From Collinsella aerofaciens (GTDB lineage Bacteria; Actinomycetota; Coriobacteriia; Coriobacteriales; Coriobacteriaceae), in NCBI RefSeq assembly GCF_015552075.1, contig NZ_JADNDZ010000121.1:1-64000 (forward strand): a DNA stretch of 64,000 nt, in the 5' to 3' direction. Positions 20,972 through 30,647 of this stretch are shown here, piece by piece. Both the position numbers and the translations under genes were made by a program. Position 1 is the stretch's first letter. Every line of letters starts with the position of its first letter. The notes beneath the pieces are model-generated. The model did no database searches and had not been told where the DNA came from. It was given only the letters and a program-made list of their open reading frames with translations.

Positions 20972-22780
20972 TCATCTCTCGTATGTATCGAGGTATTCCT
21001 GCTTGAGCGTCTGCGAGGACGACTCGGTCTTTTCCACGAGTGCGCCGGCATCGATGAAGTAGAACGAGTCGGTGAGGTCTGCCAGGTCGTCGAGCAGATG
21101 GCTTGAAATGAGCACGCTTCGTCCCCGCGCCACCTCGCTGCGCATCGCGTCGCAGGAGGTTTTCCGCTTTCCCGGATCGAGGCCGTTCAGCGGTTCATCG
21201 AGGATGAGGTACGGGCAACCGGTCGCTATCGCCATGGCAAGCTTTACCTGCTGCTTCATCCCTGTCGAGAGTTTACGGGTCGGCTTGTCGAGATATGGGG
21301 AGATTCCGAGGGAGCTGCAGAGCGAGTCGATGTCGGCGGCCGATTTCCACGCCTCCCTAACGAAAGCAAGGTGCTCGATGGCCGATATCGTGGGGTAGAG
21401 ATCCGCGCCGCCCGAAGAGCTCAGGTAGACGAGTCCTGCAAATTCGGCTGATCGACGTTGGCAGATTCCGTCTGCCAACAGGCTTCCCGAGCGGATGCGG
21501 GTGGGAAATTGGCCCGACAGCGCTTCCAGGAGGGTGGTTTTCCCCGAGCCGTTGGGAGCAACGAGGCCCGCCGCCGTTCCCGGGCTCAGGAAAAGCGACC
21601 CGATTGAAAGTATCGTCGTGCTCCCGTATCCCACGCTCGCGTCCAGAAGCTCGAGCCCATGGTGCTTTTTAGCGGGTCCAGCCTGTTTGGGCGAACGTGC
21701 CGCAACGGCGCCGACCGCAAAAAGGACCGCGACGTATGCCAGGGCCACGGCAAGCATCGATGCACCGCTTGAACCGGAGCCAATGAATTCTGTCGGGAAG
21801 CATCCTACGTAACCCGTTGCCTCGATAGGCGAGAACACGGCCAGCGGCAGGAGATTGAGCGCGGCACTATGCTCCAGCGCCGAATCGGACAGTAACGGGA
21901 ATACCGGGGCCGCGACAAGCAGCGCGGAGGTAAGGGGGCCTGCGAAGACGCGCCTCGTTGCGGTCGATAGGACGACGGAGCAAACGGATATCAAGGTTCC
22001 GCCCGCAAGCAGCGCGAGAAGCAGGTCCGTGAAGACGTTTCCCGCGGTCGTGGTGGCAAGCGCGCCGTCATGGAAGAAGGCGATCGGGTACCCAATTTGC
22101 CCGAAGCCGTTTAGGACCAAGGCGTAAATGCCCCCGGGTGCGAGGCCGGCGAGGAGCATCGCGGTCCCCGCGACGATTATCGAAAACACGTTCTGGATAA
22201 GGCGCCGGAATTTGGGCACGGGCGCCTTCGCCGCCAGGGTCGCAGGCCTTGTGGCCCCGAGCAGGAGTATCGACGAGAGAAGGAAGGGAATGAAGGGAAG
22301 GAAAGACGGCACCATGGCAATGGCGTAAGGCAGGAAGGAAAGGAATGGCAGATCGCTTGCGGAGGCTGGAATGTGCGTGATGCCGGAACTGCTCAGAGCA
22401 CGGCAATATGCGAGCGCCGCGTCATTGGTCTCTCGGTCTCCCACGATGGATCCGGATTGGAAGCCTTCGTCCATGAGCGCGTAGTAGCTCTCGGCAGAAT
22501 CGAGAAAGGCGGCGTCGGTTTGAGCGGCAAGGGCGGCGTTCGCGTATCTTGCAAGCTCCGCGTCGACTTGCTGCTCTGGCGATAGGTCTATGCCGTTGGC
22601 TTGGGGTGCGCGCGTATTGAATGCGTCGACAAAGCCCTGCATGCCCTGCTTCATAAAGAAGGGGCCGTAGATGGGTGAATTGAACGCAATGGGGATGGAG
22701 AAGGCTGCGGCAAGAACGAGCGTAGAGATCCATACGGCCCTGTCTCTTAGGATTAGTTTGAGAAGAAGTCGACAGTACAT
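20972..22780 (-). CDS. ABC transporter, permease fused to ATPase
   Basis: 602 residues with an N-terminal ABC-2-like membrane region (helices near 15-32, 150-180, 193-222, 252-272 and 342-365) followed from about residue 376 by a nucleotide-binding domain. ATPase motifs: Walker A VAPNGSGKTTLLEAL, signature KLSTGMKQQVKLAMA, Walker B YLILDEPLNGLDPG, and switch LISSHLLDDLADL. This ATPase is closest in wording to that at 22934-23683, hinting at duplication. An exporter of peptide or lipid-like substrates is likely, but no substrate gene is nearby. ATG at 22780. Confidence 0.8.
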   Translation of the reverse strand: MYCRLLLKLILRDRAVWISTLVLAAAFSIPIAFNSPIYGPFFMKQGMQGFVDAFNTRAPQANGIDLSPEQQVDAELARYANAALAAQTDAAFLDSAESYYALMDEGFQSGSIVGDRETNDAALAYCRALSSSGITHIPASASDLPFLSFLPYAIAMVPSFLPFIPFLLSSILLLGATRPATLAAKAPVPKFRRLIQNVFSIIVAGTAMLLAGLAPGGIYALVLNGFGQIGYPIAFFHDGALATTTAGNVFTDLLLALLAGGTLISVCSVVLSTATRRVFAGPLTSALLVAAPVFPLLSDSALEHSAALNLLPLAVFSPIEATGYVGCFPTEFIGSGSSGASMLAVALAYVAVLFAVGAVAARSPKQAGPAKKHHGLELLDASVGYGSTTILSIGSLFLSPGTAAGLVAPNGSGKTTLLEALSGQFPTRIRSGSLLADGICQRRSAEFAGLVYLSSSGGADLYPTISAIEHLAFVREAWKSAADIDSLCSSLGISPYLDKPTRKLSTGMKQQVKLAMAIATGCPYLILDEPLNGLDPGKRKTSCDAMRSEVARGRSVLISSHLLDDLADLTDSFYFIDAGALVEKTESSSQTLKQEYLDTYER

Positions 22781-22933
22781 TTAGAAGCACCTACATTTCT
22801 CAAAGCATCGTTAGATTAGTAATGACAGACCGAATGAAGATGCGTGCGACGGGGGCGAGGCGAATGGCTGAGCGGTATCGATACGCGGGTTCAACGGTAT
22901 CACATTGGCCACATAGATTTTTAACTTGCATTT

Positions 22934-23683
22934 CTACCCGCCCTTTTCGTAGAGTCGCCGATACGTGCTTAGCGCACTCTCGGCGCGTCCGGCAGGCTTT
23001 GCGAAATGGGATCCAGGAGACTTCGGCGCAGCATCATCTTGCGGAATGCTTCTAATGAGCCTCCCATCCTTCAAAAACAGAATCTCATCGCACAGCCTAT
23101 CGACCGAATCCAAGATGTGGGATGACATGATGATGCACGTACCAGAATCGGCCAGCTTCCTGAGAATCTCGGAATGCAAGTCCACCCTGCTGGGGTCGAG
23201 CGCGTTCATGGGCTCATCTAATAGAAGGTACCGCGCACCCGTCGCATACGCAATCGCCAGGGTAAGCTGCTGCTTCATGCCCTGGCTCAGAGTGCGGATC
23301 CTCATCTTCGCGAACTCGCCTATCTGCGTTTGTTCCACTATCTCTTCGATATCGCGAGCATGCGGCCACATATCGCAAACCATCTTGAGGTGATCTTCCG
23401 CACGCAATCCGGGATACAGCAGCGTCCCCTCACCAGGTGCATAGAAGATCATAGAACGGACCTCTCTCGCACCCGTACCCTGCACCTCATCCAGAACGAT
23501 GCTCCCGTCCACGCGAGGACCCGGCAAACCTGCCATCGCACGCAGCAACGTCGTCTTTCCATGCCCGTTCGGAGCGACGAGACCGTAGACCGTACCCGGG
23601 GCAAACTCAGCGTTCACCGAATCTACGAGCACCTTCTTTCCATAAGAGATCGTCAGCGTTTGAAGGTCAATCATCGAGATCAT
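22934..23683 (-). CDS. ABC transporter ATP-binding protein
   Basis: 249 residues: Walker A VAPNGHGKTTLLRAMAGLPG, signature TLSQGMKQQLTLAIAY, Walker B YLLLDEPMNALDPS, switch CIIMSSHILDSVDRLCDEIL. It overlaps the upstream permease gene by four bases (ATGA), so the two form one exporter unit. The variant LSQGMKQQ signature is like that in the neighbouring fused transporter. ATG 23683 is used, but ATG 23674 (MIDLQTL) is possible. Confidence 0.9.
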   Translation of the reverse strand: MISMIDLQTLTISYGKKVLVDSVNAEFAPGTVYGLVAPNGHGKTTLLRAMAGLPGPRVDGSIVLDEVQGTGAREVRSMIFYAPGEGTLLYPGLRAEDHLKMVCDMWPHARDIEEIVEQTQIGEFAKMRIRTLSQGMKQQLTLAIAYATGARYLLLDEPMNALDPSRVDLHSEILRKLADSGTCIIMSSHILDSVDRLCDEILFLKDGRLIRSIPQDDAAPKSPGSHFAKPAGRAESALSTYRRLYEKGG

Positions 23684-25902
23684 CCCCTTTCGATCTTTGG
23701 AACACTCAGGCGCACCATCAACGGAGATACGGCGCCCAAGACCACCAGCAGAGCGCCCGATGCGCCGACGACCTCTCCAAAAGGCATCGCGTTCGTCCCT
23801 CGCCCAAGGAACCCAATCGTCCCCACCTGGGAAGCGGGATCAAACGAGGCAAATGGAGCCAGCAGCGCGACGCCCATGCCCACGCTTTCAACATGAGCGC
23901 TCAACGAACCCAACACCAAGAGAACCGCGCAAACCATTCCGGTGACAACGGGGTTGCGGCTAATCGCTGCTGTCAACGCAGCGACGACGGAAATCACGCC
24001 GTATGCCATGACCAGCAACGGAATACTGCACAACACCGCCTCCCCCACCATGGACGTTGTCGAAGCTCCCGCCCGAATGAGAGCGACGGGATACTCCGAT
24101 CCACCCGCACCGTTCTTAATCACGGACACAACGACAGCGGGAACCATCGACACCAAAAGCAGCACCAAGCCAAGCAGGAGAGCCAGCGCAACAGCCGTCA
24201 GAAAACGCACATGCGCTGTTGCGGGGATCTGGAGAACCAGAAGGGAACGACACTGCAGGTGGGTACACGCGAGCGATGTGACAACCACGGGCAACAGCAA
24301 AAATAAGGAGGGAAGCGCTGCCTGGAGATACGAAAGGAGGATTAATGGGGGCATCTTCGTACTTAACTCGTAAACCTTGGGGTCCGGCAAGCTCGCGATC
24401 GACTCAAGCAGAAGGGCGCGCGCCTCCGCACGAGAAGGAGTCTCCGGCTCGATTCCGATCGATTGCAGGAGAGTCGCATCTGCCGCGCCCAGCTCACCTC
24501 GAGCGCGCTCGTACGTCGCAAGGCTTCGAAACCCCTCCGCAGGCATAGGCGCGTACACGAAACCCGAAAGAGCATCCCGCATGTCTTCCAGGGCCGCTTT
24601 GCCCTCGACGTCCATATTCGCAGCGTTCTGCTCTAGATACCGATCTATTGAACGGAGCTCCCCATCCCTATACCGAACAGCGGAAACGTTATCAGCGTCA
24701 GGAAACATCTCGACCAGAGCCGGGGCCAGCATCGTCGTCGACATTGCAATCGCGCATACGGCGAGGGTAGGAGAACGCAGGAGCAGTTTCCCCATCGTTC
24801 TTACGTATGCAACGGCGGAGGCACAAGCGCTCGAACGAGTTGCCGTTCTCGATGCAGTGAAGGAACCTCTCTCAAGACAAATCGGGGATATCGGGCACGC
24901 GCAGCCGCTCTTTCCAGCAACGCAAAGCAGGCTAATTGCCAGCACCTCGATCCCGATTGCGCATACGAGGGCAATCGCGCCACGCTCGAAGCAAAGTCCA
25001 GGCAGATTCACTATCTGCGTTGTCGGGTACGGGCTATAGGCGCCGACGGTCAACTCAGTGTTCGCATACGTAAGGGGATTCAACAGGGCGAACTCACGTA
25101 AAGCGATGGATCTTCCGTAATACCCGGGAACCATCGTCACCCCCATCAGGGCACATACGAACACGATTCCAAGCGTAGGGTTATTGGCAATCTTCACGGC
25201 AAGGTGAACGACAAGCGAGATGAACGCTGCCACCAAGAATTGCAAGATGGCCGTCTGCGCGAACACCAGCCAAGCCGGTTTGATAACCGGAGTCGCATAT
25301 TGAATGTAGCCTATCGGATAGAACGGCGAGCCCGGGCCATTCTTCACAAGCGCGGCGATTATCCCTGGAAGATTGATGGCGAGGACGGCAAGCATTGCAA
25401 AAACACTCGCCCATACGCTCGATGCAACAAGTCTACCCAGCTCGCCCATCGGTGCCTGGATGATGAGCTTTTCACGTTTGTTAAGACGCGCGGCAAGGAA
25501 CGAGACGGCAACGGCCGTTGCGACCCATAGCAAGTACTCCTTCGATCCGTCATAATAGGTGTACTCTCCATCCGATATCTGCAGAAACGGAAGTAGGGGA
25601 GAGAGCGGTGCCAAGATAAGACGTCCCGCGGCAAGAGGGTACAGAAGCGCGGGCATGCTTGATGAAGAGGTATAGACACCGTCCTCCCCCGCATTCACAA
25701 GCGCATCCGCATAGGATGCTGACAATTCCTGCTCAACACGGGTTATTCCCGACTCGAGGTATTCGACCCGTCCGTCGATGCCAGCCACGCTCCTGAAGAC
25801 GGGCAGAGCACAAAGAACCATCAACACAACAACGACAACACAGAGCGACCTGGAGGAGAGAAGCGACCTAAAGATCGCCTTCGAGATTTTGAGCATATTC
25901 AT
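23680..25902 (-). CDS. Large ABC transporter permease
   Basis: About 740 residues. Two repeated halves each start with a membrane helix (LCVVVVVLMVLCALPVF; LAVCAIAMSTTMLAPALVE), carry an external segment, and end with a cluster of helices (for example VALALLLGLVLLLVSMVPAVVVSV). The duplicated architecture suggests a single chain acting as both permease subunits. It matches the ATPase encoded with a four-base overlap. Start is uncertain: ATG 25902 has AAGG six nt upstream, while the frame reaches another ATG at 25920 with no visible site. The substrate is unknown. The adjoining fused transporter (20972-22780) probably arose from related parts. Confidence 0.78.
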   Translation of the reverse strand: MNMLKISKAIFRSLLSSRSLCVVVVVLMVLCALPVFRSVAGIDGRVEYLESGITRVEQELSASYADALVNAGEDGVYTSSSSMPALLYPLAAGRLILAPLSPLLPFLQISDGEYTYYDGSKEYLLWVATAVAVSFLAARLNKREKLIIQAPMGELGRLVASSVWASVFAMLAVLAINLPGIIAALVKNGPGSPFYPIGYIQYATPVIKPAWLVFAQTAILQFLVAAFISLVVHLAVKIANNPTLGIVFVCALMGVTMVPGYYGRSIALREFALLNPLTYANTELTVGAYSPYPTTQIVNLPGLCFERGAIALVCAIGIEVLAISLLCVAGKSGCACPISPICLERGSFTASRTATRSSACASAVAYVRTMGKLLLRSPTLAVCAIAMSTTMLAPALVEMFPDADNVSAVRYRDGELRSIDRYLEQNAANMDVEGKAALEDMRDALSGFVYAPMPAEGFRSLATYERARGELGAADATLLQSIGIEPETPSRAEARALLLESIASLPDPKVYELSTKMPPLILLSYLQAALPSLFLLLPVVVTSLACTHLQCRSLLVLQIPATAHVRFLTAVALALLLGLVLLLVSMVPAVVVSVIKNGAGGSEYPVALIRAGASTTSMVGEAVLCSIPLLVMAYGVISVVAALTAAISRNPVVTGMVCAVLLVLGSLSAHVESVGMGVALLAPFASFDPASQVGTIGFLGRGTNAMPFGEVVGASGALLVVLGAVSPLMVRLSVPKIERG

Positions 25903-26037
25903 CGCCAACCTTAACCTCATCCAGTCGGAACAGAGGGGCCGAACAAAATGCTCGGCCCTTATTACTTGCCGGCAAAGTCAATTTAACATAAACTGTTAAA
26001 AAGTAACCTGAGTTTTTTAAATTCTTCGGAGGTTGTT

Positions 26038-26550
26038 ATGAGTTCTGACAATCGCACTCCCCGGCTTCATTCCTTCCGTATCGCGTGTGCGATAGCCTCT
26101 ACAGCCCTTTGCGTCACCGCCATCGCACAAGTGGCGTTCTCCTTAAAGCCAGCAATCGAAGTGCTCAACAACCCTGTAATTGCAGACTCCCCCGCATATC
26201 CAGCCCTTGCGATCTCGACATTGGTCCCTGCCGTCATCGGTATCGCTACGACCATCCTCAGCGCCGTTCTCGTGTGGACGATCAAGAGCGGAGACCCCTT
26301 CAAGAAAGGGTCTGCGACATGCTTGAAGGTGCTCGGCATTCTCTTCGTTGTTCAAGCTGCCACCAGCCTCTACGCCGGCTCACTCAAAACCTCCGTTTCG
26401 ATGTTTGGCGGCGAGGGGGCCGTCGGCGCCCAAGAGATCGCTTCATCATTCGATTGGACCTCTCTGGTTCTCGGCATCGTCCTGTTCATGCTTTCCCAGC
26501 TCTTCTTGTACGCCCGAGAGCTGTACCTCGACTCCGACGAGATTGCGTAA
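26038..26550 (+). CDS. DUF2975-type membrane protein
   Basis: 170 residues with four predicted membrane helices (IACAIASTALCVTAIAQVAF, LAISTLVPAVIGIATTILSA, CLKVLGILFVVQAATSLYAG, TSLVLGIVLFMLSQLFLYA) and a C-terminal YARELYLDSDEIA that suits DUF2975. In Firmicutes and Actinobacteria such genes are typically followed, as here, by a small YozG-like helix-turn-helix gene (nine nt gap). The pair may form a membrane-linked regulatory unit, but no function is established. Confidence 0.75.
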   Translation: MSSDNRTPRLHSFRIACAIASTALCVTAIAQVAFSLKPAIEVLNNPVIADSPAYPALAISTLVPAVIGIATTILSAVLVWTIKSGDPFKKGSATCLKVLGILFVVQAATSLYAGSLKTSVSMFGGEGAVGAQEIASSFDWTSLVLGIVLFMLSQLFLYARELYLDSDEIA

Positions 26551-26559
26551 GGAAACGCC

Positions 26560-26811
26560 ATGCCCGTAATTGTTCGCCTCGACAAGATCATGGCCGAGCG
26601 AAAGATTTCCTCGAACGAACTTGCCGAAAGGATTGGAACCACGCCCGTGAACCTGTCCCGTATTAAAAAAGGGCATATTCGCGGCATTCGCTTCAACACA
26701 CTCGAGCAGCTATGCCTCGCCCTTCGTTGCCAACCCGGAGACCTTCTCGAAGTCATGAGCGAAGAGGATGCCCGAAAGGAGTTCGGACTCGATTGGTCCG
26801 CCGAGGATTAG
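26560..26811 (+). CDS. YozG-like Xre-family helix-turn-helix regulator
   Basis: 83 residues: MPVIVRLDKIMAERKISSNE, an HTH (ELAERIGTTPVNLSRIKKGH), and LEQLCLALRCQPGDLLEVM, the pattern of small Cro/C1-type repressors paired with DUF2975 proteins. Its TAG stop is immediately followed, in the same frame, by the remains of an integrase (26812-27537), so the gene's 3' boundary was involved in a rearrangement or insertion. The reading frame itself looks complete for the family, with an acidic C-terminal DARKEFGLDWSAED. Confidence 0.88.
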   Translation: MPVIVRLDKIMAERKISSNELAERIGTTPVNLSRIKKGHIRGIRFNTLEQLCLALRCQPGDLLEVMSEEDARKEFGLDWSAED

Positions 26812-27537
26812 AGGGCGGTCGTACTCGCCCTGCACACGGGGATGCGAATCGGCGAGGTCTGCGGCCTTCGGTGGTGCGATGTGGATTTCGAGACGGGCCT
26901 GATCTCGATCAGACACTCGGTGGCGTACGCGAAGGGGATGGGCTCGTTCATCAAGGACGCCAAGACCCATGACGCCAGGGGTATCCCCATCGACCCGGTC
27001 GGCCTACTCCCCTTCCTGAAGGAGACCCACGAGATCGACTGCGGAAAGCTGCGCTTGCGCGGCCTTACCGGGGCGGTCGAGATCGGGGACTGCTACATCC
27101 TGTCGGAGCCGGGCGCGACCTTCGCGACGACAAGCTATATCCGCAGGGCGTTCAAGACGTTCTCGGAGACCAACGGCCTCATGGGCACCAACGACGAGCT
27201 GATCACGTTCCACGGCCTTCGCCACACGTTCGCAACGCAGTGGATCCGCCAAGGCGGCGATATCAAGGCGCTCCAATCGATCCTCGGCCACAAGGACGCC
27301 ATGGCGACGCTCAACGTCTACGCCGACATCGAGCCCATCTCCAAACTCCATAACATGCTGCGCGCCACGCCGTGCCTTTGGCGCGGGCACCTCGGGCCGA
27401 GGGTCGATCCGGGTCCCATGTTCCAACAGAGGATCCAGGAGTCCATCGAGACGCTCCAGGCGTTCGGCTACGGCATCACCGAGCCGGACGACCGAAATAT
27501 CGTCATACGCGACGTGAAGACGAACAGTTGGCTCTAG
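26812..27537 (+). pseudogene. Tyrosine integrase remnant lacking its N-terminal half
   Basis: In frame after the HTH stop codon comes RAVVLALHTGMRIGEVCGLR, the first arginine box of a phage/ICE-type tyrosine recombinase. The rest of the catalytic domain is readable: GLRHTFATQWIRQ (H-x-x-R), SILGHKDAMATLNVYADIEP (GH and the tyrosine nucleophile). The core-binding and arm-binding domains are missing. The longest ATG frame starts at 26842, inside the catalytic domain, with no good ribosome binding site. This looks like a decayed fragment left after an element was lost. A further 27538-27933 is non-coding. Confidence 0.75.
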
Positions 27538-27933
27538 CTCACCGAGTACGCGGCAGTGCTGGGCCCATCCCAACTGAGGTCACGGTGGTCCGATAGGGGC
27601 GCCGCCCGCGGCATGCGCCGCGGAGCGGTATCCCCTACCGAAGGGCGGGGATGCCCTCCGCTTCCAGTTCGGAATCAGCCGTCGGAGGCGTTCGGCTGAC
27701 TGCGGGAACGGCCTGTCCGCTCAATGTGTTCGGCTGAGATCGGAAATCAACCCAACACGAGCCGGACACGCGCCAGACGGCTCTTCCCCGTACGGCCTTC
27801 CCCCTTACGCTCATGTTGCAGGCATGTAACGCCGCAGCGAGCGCACCTTTTTTGCGCCAGACAGGTACAATGATGAACACTGTACCGTAGCGGAGCGCCC
27901 CGCGCGCGCCGCAATCACGCGAAAGGGTTTCCC
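27538..27933. other. Gene-free stretch between integrase remnant and ACT gene
   Basis: I see no credible gene in these 396 bases. A GC-rich inverted region occurs near 27596-27626, and GGTACA / TGTACC flank ATGATGAACAC at about 27864-27886, a possible operator or promoter element ahead of the ACT gene. The GGTACA-side includes a TACAAT that could serve as a -10 box, but no convincing -35 is in place. This may be leftover element DNA. Confidence 0.35.
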
Positions 27934-28221
27934 ATGGCCGAGATCTCGTCCTCCCGTATCGTCATCACCGTCCTTGGCAAGAACCGCCCCGGCATCGTCG
28001 CCGGCGTCACCCGTGTCCTAGGCGAGGCCAACGTCGACATCCGCGACATCACGCAGTCCATTATCGAGGACATCTTCACCATGACCATGCTGGCCGATAC
28101 CGCCGAGTCCAAGCTCGACTTCGCCGAGCTGCAGAAGGCGCTGGCCGAGGCCGGCGAGCTTTCGGGCGTCAACGTGTCCATCCAGCGCGAGGACGTCTTC
28201 AACTTTATGTACCGCCTGTAG
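27934..28221 (+). CDS. ACT-domain protein (UPF0237 family)
   Basis: 95 residues forming a single ACT domain: IVITVLGKNRPGIVAGVTRV then LGEANVDIRDITQSIIEDIF. It matches the UPF0237 family, which is related to the glycine-cleavage regulator GcvR and often accompanies a UPF0210 gene; here citrate synthase follows instead, 77 nt downstream on the same strand. It likely binds an amino acid, but the ligand is not known. GAAAGGG precedes the ATG. Confidence 0.9.
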   Translation: MAEISSSRIVITVLGKNRPGIVAGVTRVLGEANVDIRDITQSIIEDIFTMTMLADTAESKLDFAELQKALAEAGELSGVNVSIQREDVFNFMYRL

Positions 28222-28298
28222 CGAGCAAGCCGCTGGGGATAGCCTGACGCGCGCATGCCCATGCAAGTCACCCCGATGCGGCCCGGAGAGGAGCGCGC

Positions 28299-29717
28299 AT
28301 GGCCTACGACGCCAAGAAAATCTATTACCGCTTCGATGACCACTTGAGCCGCCTGGTTCTGGATTACGAAGCAAGCCGCCAGATTTCACCTGAGAGCGAA
28401 AACCTCTACCACGGCCTGCCGACCGACCCTTATGACGAGGGCCTGTTTGTCGAGCACAATGTCAAGCGCGGCCTGCGCAATGCCGACGGCTCGGGCGTGG
28501 TCGCGGGCCTCACTCGCATCTCGGATGTGCACGGCTACAACAAGGTCGACGGAAAGGTCGTGCCCGATCAGGGCAAGCTCACGCTTCGCGGCTACAGCAT
28601 CGAGGATCTGGTCAACAATGCCCAGGCCGAGAATCGCTACGGCTACGAGGAAGTCGCCTATCTGCTTATCACGGGTTCGCTGCCCAACAAGGAAGAGCTC
28701 GACGGCTTTTGCGAGCGCCTGGGCGCCTTTAGACATCTGAGCGACGAATACGTCAAAGAGTTCCCTATGACCACGGTGTCGTCGAGCATCATGAACGTGC
28801 TCCAGCGCGCCGTGCTGCTGCTCTACGCCTTCGACGCCGAGCCCGACGCCATTACACCCGAGCACGAAATCGACGTCGCCATCTCCATGCTCGCCCGTCT
28901 CCCCCCCATCGCCGCCTTCGCGCATATGGCCTCGGTCGCCAAGCGCCGCGGCTCCGAGGTTCATGTACCGCACCCCACACCCGGCCTCTCCACCGCCGAG
29001 ACTATCCTGCAGGTGTTGCGCGGCGGCATGGCATTCACCCGCGACGAAGCCATGCTGCTCGACGTGATGCTCATGCTGCATGCCGAGCACGGCGGCGGCA
29101 ACAACTCCACGTTTGCCTGCCGCGTGCTGTCCTCCTCGGCCACCGACCCGTATTCCGCCTACGCCGCGGCTATCGGCTCGCTCAAGGGCCCGCGCCACGG
29201 CGGCGCCAACGCCAAGGTCGTGTCCATGCACGAGGACATCCGTGCGCACGTCTCCAATTGGGAGGACGAGGACGAGGTCGCGGCCTACCTGGGCAAGATC
29301 CTCGACAAGCAGGCTTTCGACGGCACGGGCCTCATCTACGGTATGGGCCACGCCGTCTATACGCTCAGCGACCCGCGCGCCGAGGTGTGCCGCCGTTACG
29401 CGCGCACGCTTGCCGCCAAGAAGGACTTGGGCGAGGAGTTCGCACTCATCGAGCGCATCGAGCGCCTGGCCCCGCAAGTGATGCGCGATCACGGCATGAC
29501 CAAGCCCATCTGTGCCAACATCGACCTGTACACGGGCTTTATCTACAAGATGCTCGGCGTGCCCGAGACGCTCTTTACGCCGCTGTTCGCCGTCGCCCGC
29601 ATGGCCGGCTGGTCCGCGCACCGCATGGAAGAGCTCTTCTGCGCGCACCGCATCATCCGTCCCGCGTATCGCCCGGTTATCGAGCCGCTGGAGTACAAGC
29701 CGCTCGCCGATCGTTAG
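28299..29717 (+). CDS. gltA: Citrate synthase (or 2-methylcitrate synthase)
   Basis: 472 residues. Catalytic histidine blocks LHAEHGGGNNSTFAC, GPRHGGANAK and YGMGHAVYTLSDPRA, plus the C-terminal IDLYTGFIYKMLG and MAGWSAHRMEE, identify a type of citrate synthase that includes methylcitrate synthases; substrate choice cannot be settled from sequence. It condenses acetyl-CoA with oxaloacetate. The N-terminus (MAYDAKKIYYRFDDHLS) is a helical extension. GAGAGGAG precedes ATG, and an excellent terminator lies 23 nt after the stop. Confidence 0.92.
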   Translation: MAYDAKKIYYRFDDHLSRLVLDYEASRQISPESENLYHGLPTDPYDEGLFVEHNVKRGLRNADGSGVVAGLTRISDVHGYNKVDGKVVPDQGKLTLRGYSIEDLVNNAQAENRYGYEEVAYLLITGSLPNKEELDGFCERLGAFRHLSDEYVKEFPMTTVSSSIMNVLQRAVLLLYAFDAEPDAITPEHEIDVAISMLARLPPIAAFAHMASVAKRRGSEVHVPHPTPGLSTAETILQVLRGGMAFTRDEAMLLDVMLMLHAEHGGGNNSTFACRVLSSSATDPYSAYAAAIGSLKGPRHGGANAKVVSMHEDIRAHVSNWEDEDEVAAYLGKILDKQAFDGTGLIYGMGHAVYTLSDPRAEVCRRYARTLAAKKDLGEEFALIERIERLAPQVMRDHGMTKPICANIDLYTGFIYKMLGVPETLFTPLFAVARMAGWSAHRMEELFCAHRIIRPAYRPVIEPLEYKPLADR

Positions 29718-29740
29718 GACGCAGACCGTTATAGAACCCG

Positions 29741-29780
29741 AGCGTGGCCAGGGCATCACCGCCCTCGGCCACGCTTTTTA
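29741..29780 (+). terminator. Rho-independent terminator after citrate synthase
   Basis: AGCGTGGCC pairs with GGCCACGCT, with AGGGC and GCCCT pairing inside, then TTTTTATG. It ends the gltA transcript just ahead of the following HAD gene. Confidence 0.9.
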
Positions 29781-29804
29781 TGCCAGTAGAAAGGATTGCA
29801 GCGA

Positions 29805-30647
29805 ATGATTGTGTTTTCCGATATGGATGGAACGCTGCTGACGAGTGATAAGCAGATGAGCGACGCCACCTGGGCAATGCTCGACGAACTCGCTCGACGT
29901 GGGATTGAGTTTGTGCCCTGCACGGGGCGTCCTCTGTCGGGCATCTTTGAGCCCATCCTCGCCCACCCCGCCGTACACTACGCGGTCTGCGCCAACGGTG
30001 CCAGCGTCTGGCAGCTCGACGACGTTGTGCCCACCGATGCCTCGCGTGCCACGCGCATTTTGAGCCGACCGCTCGACCGCGCCATCGCCCACCGCGTCCA
30101 TAGCATTGCAGCCGGCCTCGATGTGACCTTCGATATCTTCGCGGACGGGCAGTGCTTCCTCCCCCGCTCGCTCTACGCGCGCCTGGACGAATTCTGCGGC
30201 GGCGACCCCCACATCGCGGCTTCGCTTAAGCGCACACGAACACCGATCGACATGGATATCGACAGCAAGATCGACGAGGTCGAGACACTCGAACGCATCG
30301 CCATGTACTGGCACAACCCGGCCGATCGCGACGCCATCGCGGCGGCGCTCGACACGCTCGAAGGCATTGAGGTCACGCGTTCTTACACCATGAATATCGA
30401 GGTCATGGGTAAGGGCGCCACCAAGGGAACGGCCCTCACGTGGCTATGTGAGCATCTGGGCGAGCGTTTCGCCGGCGCCTGGGCGTTCGGCGACAACATC
30501 AACGACATCCCCATGCTGCAGGCGGCGGGCCACGGCATGGCCATGATCAACGCCGAGCCCGAGGACCGCGACGCCGCCGACGCCATCACCGAGTTCGACA
30601 ACGACCACGACGGCGTCGCCCGCACCATCATGGCCGCCCTCGCCTAG
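29805..30647 (+). CDS. HAD-superfamily (Cof-type) phosphatase
   Basis: 280 residues: FSDMDGTLLTSDKQMSD at the N-terminus (DxDGT nucleophile), then GIEFVPCTGRPLSG, and a late motif III/IV block TAWAFGDNINDIPMLQAAG-like (AFGDNINDIPML) followed by ADAITEFDNDHDGVARTI. It belongs to the Cof/YbjI-like C2-cap group acting on phospho-sugars or cofactors; substrate unknown. I use ATG 29805 with AAGGA nine nt upstream; the open frame reaches back to a TTG at 29796. Confidence 0.9.
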   Translation: MIVFSDMDGTLLTSDKQMSDATWAMLDELARRGIEFVPCTGRPLSGIFEPILAHPAVHYAVCANGASVWQLDDVVPTDASRATRILSRPLDRAIAHRVHSIAAGLDVTFDIFADGQCFLPRSLYARLDEFCGGDPHIAASLKRTRTPIDMDIDSKIDEVETLERIAMYWHNPADRDAIAAALDTLEGIEVTRSYTMNIEVMGKGATKGTALTWLCEHLGERFAGAWAFGDNINDIPMLQAAGHGMAMINAEPEDRDAADAITEFDNDHDGVARTIMAALA

